Source: JAMCRM01 sp041685075 (lineage in GTDB: Bacteria; Acidobacteriota; Terriglobia; Bryobacterales; Bryobacteraceae). From it: DNA of 16,732 nucleotides. Of the stretch, positions 13,831 to 16,732 are shown piece after piece (the stretch's first letter is position 1; every line of letters begins with the position of its first letter). Position numbers and translations under genes: made by a program. The DNA lies in NCBI GenBank assembly GCA_041685075.1, contig JAWLGN010000104.1, positions 1-16,732 of the forward strand, in the 5' to 3' direction. The notes under the pieces were generated by a model that ran no database searches, had not been told where the DNA came from, and saw only the letters and a program-made list of their open reading frames with translations.

Positions 13831-15214
13831 CCGCATTCGGAAAGTCACGGTTGTCGCGGCCGCCGGCCTGTTGCTGGCGGGCTGCGCGGCGCGCAGGCCG
13901 GCGTCGGTTCCGGCGGCACGCCTGCCCGCGGCCTATGGCGCGGGGGACGATTCGGTTCGGATGGAGCCGGCCGATCTCGCCAAATGGTACCGGGAATTCC
14001 ACGACCCGCTGCTGGACTCCCTGGTGGACCGCGCGGTGGTGGGAAACCTCGACCTGCGCATCGCGCGAGAGCGTGCCCGCGAGGCCCGCGCCCTGCGCGG
14101 CTACACCGCCGCCACCCGCCGGCTGCCCGATGCGGGCCTTTCCGGCGGCGCCTCCGAACGCGGCGGCGGCGCGAACTTCACCTCGCGCGAATCCACCCTC
14201 TACCAGACCGGTTTCGATGCCAGCTACGAGCTGGACATCTTCGGTGGGGCCCGCGCCAGCGTGCGCGCGGCCGAGGCCGATGCCCAGGCCGGCGAGGAAG
14301 CCGCCCGCAACGCGCTGGTGACCGTGGTGGCCGAAACCGCCCGCGCCTACCTCGACCTGCGCCAGGCGCAGGAGCGGCTGGACGTGGCCCGTAAGAGCCT
14401 CGCGGCGCAGGAAGAAACCCTGCGGCTCACCCGTGTCCGCCGCGACGCCGGCCTCACCTCGGACTTCGACTCCACGCGCGCCGAGGCGCAGGTGGAATCC
14501 ACCCGCGCCACCATCCCGCTGCTCGAGGCCCAGGTGCAGCGCTCGATCCATGCCATCGCGCTGCTGCTGGGCGAGACGCCGCAATCCCTCCAGGCCGAGC
14601 TGGCAGCGCCCGGCGCGCTGCCCGCGGCGCCCCCCGAAATTCCGGTGGGCCTGCCTTCGGACCTGCTGCGCCGCCGCCCGGACGTGCGCCAGGCCGAGCG
14701 CGAAATCGCCGGTGCCGCCGCCCGCGTCGGCGTGGCGGTCTCGAACTTCTATCCCAAGTTCGCCCTCACCGCCCAGACCGGCGGCCAGAGCGGCACCCTG
14801 GCCAACCTGCTCTCCGGCGCCGCGCGCATCTGGTCCCTCGGTACCTCCTTTTCCTGGGGACTGCTGAACTACCCGGCCACCTCCGCCAACCTGCGCGCCG
14901 CCGAATCGCGCGAGCAGCAAAGCCTCGCCAACTACGAGAAAACCGTCCTCACGGCACTGAAGGACGTGGAGGACGCCCTGGCCGCCCTGACCAAGGAGAA
15001 GGAGCGCCAGCCCTCGCTCGTCCAGGCGCTGGAGGCCAACCGCAAGGCGCTCGAGCTGGCCAACATCCGCTATGAAAAGGGCCTCTCGAGCTTCCTCGAC
15101 GTGCTGGATGCGCAGCGCTCGCTCTACAGCTCCGAAGACGCCGTCACCCAAAGCCGCGCCGCGGTAAACACCCACGTGGTGGCGCTCTACAAGGCCCTGG
15201 GCGGCGGCTGGTAG
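13823..15214 (+). CDS. NodT-family outer-membrane efflux lipoprotein
   Basis: A 463-aa TolC-like channel subunit. The N-terminus MNSRIRKVTVVAAAGLLLAGC carries a clear lipobox (LAGC, acylated C21), as usual for NodT/OprM proteins. A motif around WYREFHDPLLDSLVDRAVVGN (55-75) opens the first of two outer-membrane-efflux repeats; the second begins near VGLPSDLLRRRPDVRQAEREIAGA (273-296) and ends in the helical region ALEANRKALELANIRYEKGLSSFLDVLDAQRSLY. It would trimerise as the outer-membrane exit duct for the adaptor and ABC pump. Its ATG lies 8 nt before the end of the permease gene, so it is the last member of this four-gene operon. No terminator with a T-run is visible after it. Confidence 0.95.
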   Translation: MNSRIRKVTVVAAAGLLLAGCAARRPASVPAARLPAAYGAGDDSVRMEPADLAKWYREFHDPLLDSLVDRAVVGNLDLRIARERAREARALRGYTAATRRLPDAGLSGGASERGGGANFTSRESTLYQTGFDASYELDIFGGARASVRAAEADAQAGEEAARNALVTVVAETARAYLDLRQAQERLDVARKSLAAQEETLRLTRVRRDAGLTSDFDSTRAEAQVESTRATIPLLEAQVQRSIHAIALLLGETPQSLQAELAAPGALPAAPPEIPVGLPSDLLRRRPDVRQAEREIAGAAARVGVAVSNFYPKFALTAQTGGQSGTLANLLSGAARIWSLGTSFSWGLLNYPATSANLRAAESREQQSLANYEKTVLTALKDVEDALAALTKEKERQPSLVQALEANRKALELANIRYEKGLSSFLDVLDAQRSLYSSEDAVTQSRAAVNTHVVALYKALGGGW

Positions 15215-15283
15215 CCGGGCAGCGGACGACGGGCCTCGGCCGGCGGCCGGGCAACGCGCGCGGCGGCTTGATAGAATCCGGTC

Positions 15284-15418
15284 ATGGTTCTGCGTATCGC
15301 CGTCTGGTTCACAACCGCCGCGGCGGGCCTGTCCGCCGCCGGCTTTTCGCGCGTGCCGGGGTCCAGCCCTTGCCGGTTCGCCGGCGGCTCCGGGCGCGCA
15401 GTTCCTCGGATGGAGTAG
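15284..15418 (+). CDS. Possible 44-aa leader ORF before the epimerase
   Basis: An ATG at 15284 opens a 44-codon frame (start MVLRIAVWFTTAAAGLSAAG) that ends with TAG at 15416-15418, two bases before the epimerase ATG. A -10-like TAGAAT (15272-15277) stands 6 nt before the ATG and there is no Shine-Dalgarno, which fits a leaderless mRNA. Its N-terminal half is hydrophobic enough for a signal or membrane segment; the rest is Gly/Arg/Pro-rich and without family resemblance. Its stop overlaps the epimerase ribosome-binding region (GGAG 15412-15415), so translating it could influence epimerase expression. It may equally be chance open frame in high-GC DNA. Confidence 0.35.
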   Translation: MVLRIAVWFTTAAAGLSAAGFSRVPGSSPCRFAGGSGRAVPRME

Positions 15419-15420
15419 CG

Positions 15421-16644
15421 ATGGGCGACCGCATCGATGCCCCCGCACTGGCCCGGCGTTTCCGCAGCGAGTTGTTCGAGTACGTGCTGCCCTTCTGGGA
15501 ACGTCACGGCATCGACCACGAGCACGGCGGCTTCTGCTGCGCACTGGACTACGACGGCCGGCAACTCAGCAGCCGCAAGTTCCACTGGTTTCAGGGCCGT
15601 GGCCTGTGGCTATACAGCTTTCTCTATAACCACTACGGCCGCGACCCGCGGCATCTCGAGATCGCCCGCCGCACCAAGGAGTTCATGCTGGCCCGCTTCC
15701 CGCAGTCCGACGGCTGGTGGGCCGAAACCGTCACCCGCGCCGGCCGCACGGTGCAGCCCTTCCGCGGCGACCTCTACGGCATGTACTTCGCCGCAGAGGG
15801 ACTCCAGGAATACGCCGAGGCGGCCGGCGACGAGCAGGCCTTCGAAACCGCGCTCGCGCTGCTCCGGCGGCTCTGGGAGCACATTCACCGCCCCGAGATC
15901 GGCGTCCGCCCCCAGGGGTTGTGGATGATGAACCTGCGGATTGCCACCCAGATGCTCGCCCGCCGCAATCTTCCGGAGGTGGCCGCGATGGGGGAAGAGG
16001 CGCTCGACGCCATCGTCGGCCGGCACTACAACCCCGACATCGGCCTCAACGTCGAGGACCTCAACTTCGATTTCACCCGCACCGCCTCCGGCGCCACGCT
16101 CTGCGCCGTGGGCCACTCCATCGAATGCCTCTGGATGGCCATGCATGAAGCGCAGCGCCGCGGCGACCAGCGCTTATGGCAGGAGTGCGCCGCGCGCCTG
16201 CGCCGCCACCTCGATGTCGGCTGGGATCACGTATACGGCGGCCTGGTGACGGCGGTGAACGTGGGGCAGACCTGCTACGAGTGGCCGCTCGACCGCCCCG
16301 TGGGCACGGCCCTCGAGTTCCGCGAGCGCGGCGAGTACAACTACACGAAGTCCTTCTGGTCGGTGAACGAGGTGCAGATCGCCGCCCTGCATGTCTGGGA
16401 GCACGCCGGAGAGGAATGGGCGGCCCGTTATTTCAACCTCGCCCAGCAGGTAACGGACGAGAAGTTCTCCCTGCGCGACCGCGGCTTCTCGCTCTACCTG
16501 CTCTTCAGCGACCGGCAGATCCACTTCCAGCCCCGCACCGGCCGCCAGGACAACTACCACCACCCGCGCAGCCTGGCGCTGAACATCCTGGCGCTCGATC
16601 GCATCGCCGGCAGCGCAGCCGGTCGCAGCGCTGCCGGCAATTGA
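15421..16644 (+). CDS. N-acylglucosamine 2-epimerase (AGE) family protein
   Basis: A 407-aa (alpha/alpha)6-barrel sugar isomerase or epimerase, the usual AGE length. Family marks are WFQGRGLWLYS with R60 (56-66), RHYNPDIGLNVEDL (201-214), the catalytic-type GHSIE (H232, E235), the segment KSFWSVNEV (310-318, W313, E317) and a C-terminal NYHHPR (H380/H381). The usual KxWWxQxE-like segment is altered here, so it is not safe to name it AGE or cellobiose 2-epimerase; it may act on another free sugar. No export signal is seen, so it is cytoplasmic. The start at 15421 has GGAG at 15412-15415; the frame's upstream extension encodes an arginine-rich stretch unlike the family. The last codons (SAAGRSAAG) are encoded in an 11-bp inverted repeat. 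Confidence 0.9.
   Translation: MGDRIDAPALARRFRSELFEYVLPFWERHGIDHEHGGFCCALDYDGRQLSSRKFHWFQGRGLWLYSFLYNHYGRDPRHLEIARRTKEFMLARFPQSDGWWAETVTRAGRTVQPFRGDLYGMYFAAEGLQEYAEAAGDEQAFETALALLRRLWEHIHRPEIGVRPQGLWMMNLRIATQMLARRNLPEVAAMGEEALDAIVGRHYNPDIGLNVEDLNFDFTRTASGATLCAVGHSIECLWMAMHEAQRRGDQRLWQECAARLRRHLDVGWDHVYGGLVTAVNVGQTCYEWPLDRPVGTALEFRERGEYNYTKSFWSVNEVQIAALHVWEHAGEEWAARYFNLAQQVTDEKFSLRDRGFSLYLLFSDRQIHFQPRTGRQDNYHHPRSLALNILALDRIAGSAAGRSAAGN
16606..16638. terminator. Perfect 11-bp inverted repeat in the end of the epimerase gene
   Basis: GCCGGCAGCGC (16606-16616) and GCGCTGCCGGC (16628-16638) pair fully around an 11-nt loop, finishing 3 nt before the stop codon. A second, 6-bp stem (GGGGGC 16656-16661 with GCCCCC 16669-16674) lies in the gap to the converging gene. 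Neither is followed by a T-run. They probably define 3' ends of the converging transcripts. Confidence 0.45.
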
Positions 16645-16687
16645 TCTCACCGGGCGGGGGCCAGGTGCGCCCCCAGGGCTACATCGC

Positions 16688-16732
16688 TTACCTGGTCAGG
16701 CGCAGGCCGAACTGCAGCGAGCGCGCGCCGTT
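16688..16732 (-). CDS. C-terminal end of a probable TonB-dependent receptor (partial)
   Basis: On the minus strand the window edge is open through 14 codons, NGARSLQFGLRLTR, followed by TAA (16690-16688). The pattern R-x-L/I-Q-x-G-x-K/R near the C-terminus matches the end of the complete receptor in this window (RRIQLGAKFIY) and of acidobacterial Oar-like receptors generally. The rest of the gene lies outside the window. The last residue is Arg rather than the usual aromatic. The call rests on a very short stretch. Confidence 0.5.
   Translation of the reverse strand, partial: NGARSLQFGLRLTR

Noticed and set aside
13805..15544. 579-codon open frame antisense to the outer-membrane factor
   Set aside because: It is a shadow of the NodT-type gene; its N-terminal part is an arginine-rich artefact crossing the intergenic gap.
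1..16732. Search by eye for CRISPR arrays, tRNA or rRNA genes, insertion sequences and att sites
   Set aside because: No regularly spaced repeats, cloverleaf-like sequences, transposase genes or terminal inverted repeats with target duplications were seen.

Overview
The window is a gene-dense, very GC-rich bacterial chromosome segment. Its gene mix points to an Acidobacteriota soil heterotroph of the Solibacter/Bryobacter type. The clues are a very large Oar-like TonB-dependent receptor with a carboxypeptidase-regulatory-like N-terminus, the tail of what looks like a second one, a Tat-exported Gfo/Idh/MocA oxidoreductase, a secreted neutral-ceramidase-like hydrolase and an AGE-family sugar epimerase. 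No marker gene (rRNA, ribosomal protein) is present, so this assignment is inference.

Layout, left to right. (1) 22-2711, plus strand: a stand-alone amidase-signature hydrolase, then a Tat-exported oxidoreductase whose -10 box overlaps the amidase stop codon. (2) 2740-4045: a compact regulated module. A good sigma-70-type promoter is followed at once by a perfect 17-bp palindrome that covers the expected transcription start and part of the Shine-Dalgarno sequence. It drives a MarR-family regulator carrying an unusual C-terminal four-cysteine cluster, and the regulator overlaps a single-domain protoglobin by 11 nt. This is the most interesting unit in the window: an apparently self-regulated pair of redox- or metal-type regulator and gas-binding haem protein. 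(3) 4028-7720: a structured 231-nt leader and the 1153-aa TonB-dependent receptor. (4) 7710-8714, minus strand: an exported protein of unknown function that overlaps the receptor tail-to-tail. (5) 8825-10445, plus strand: YggX-type Fe(II)-trafficking protein and a neutral/alkaline-ceramidase-like secreted hydrolase, 4 nt apart. (6) 10527-15214: a complete tripartite efflux operon of periplasmic adaptor, ABC ATPase, MacB/FtsX-type permease and NodT-type outer-membrane lipoprotein. Its genes are joined by ATGA (4-nt) or 8-nt overlaps. (7) 15284-16644: a possible 44-codon leader ORF with a leaderless-type start, then an AGE-family epimerase. (8) 16688-16732, minus strand: the last 14 codons of a probable second TonB-dependent receptor.

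Functionally the window combines outer-membrane uptake and processing of organic polymers or lipids (receptors, oxidoreductase, ceramidase-like enzyme, epimerase) with stress handling (protoglobin and its regulator, YggX, efflux pump). Several starts lack a normal ribosome-binding site but have a -10-like hexamer 6-10 nt upstream, which suggests leaderless or near-leaderless transcripts. Two gene ends carry perfect 11-bp GC-rich stems inside the last codons of a reading frame. I saw no tRNA, rRNA, CRISPR array, insertion sequence or att site. No gene-free stretch exceeds 300 nt.
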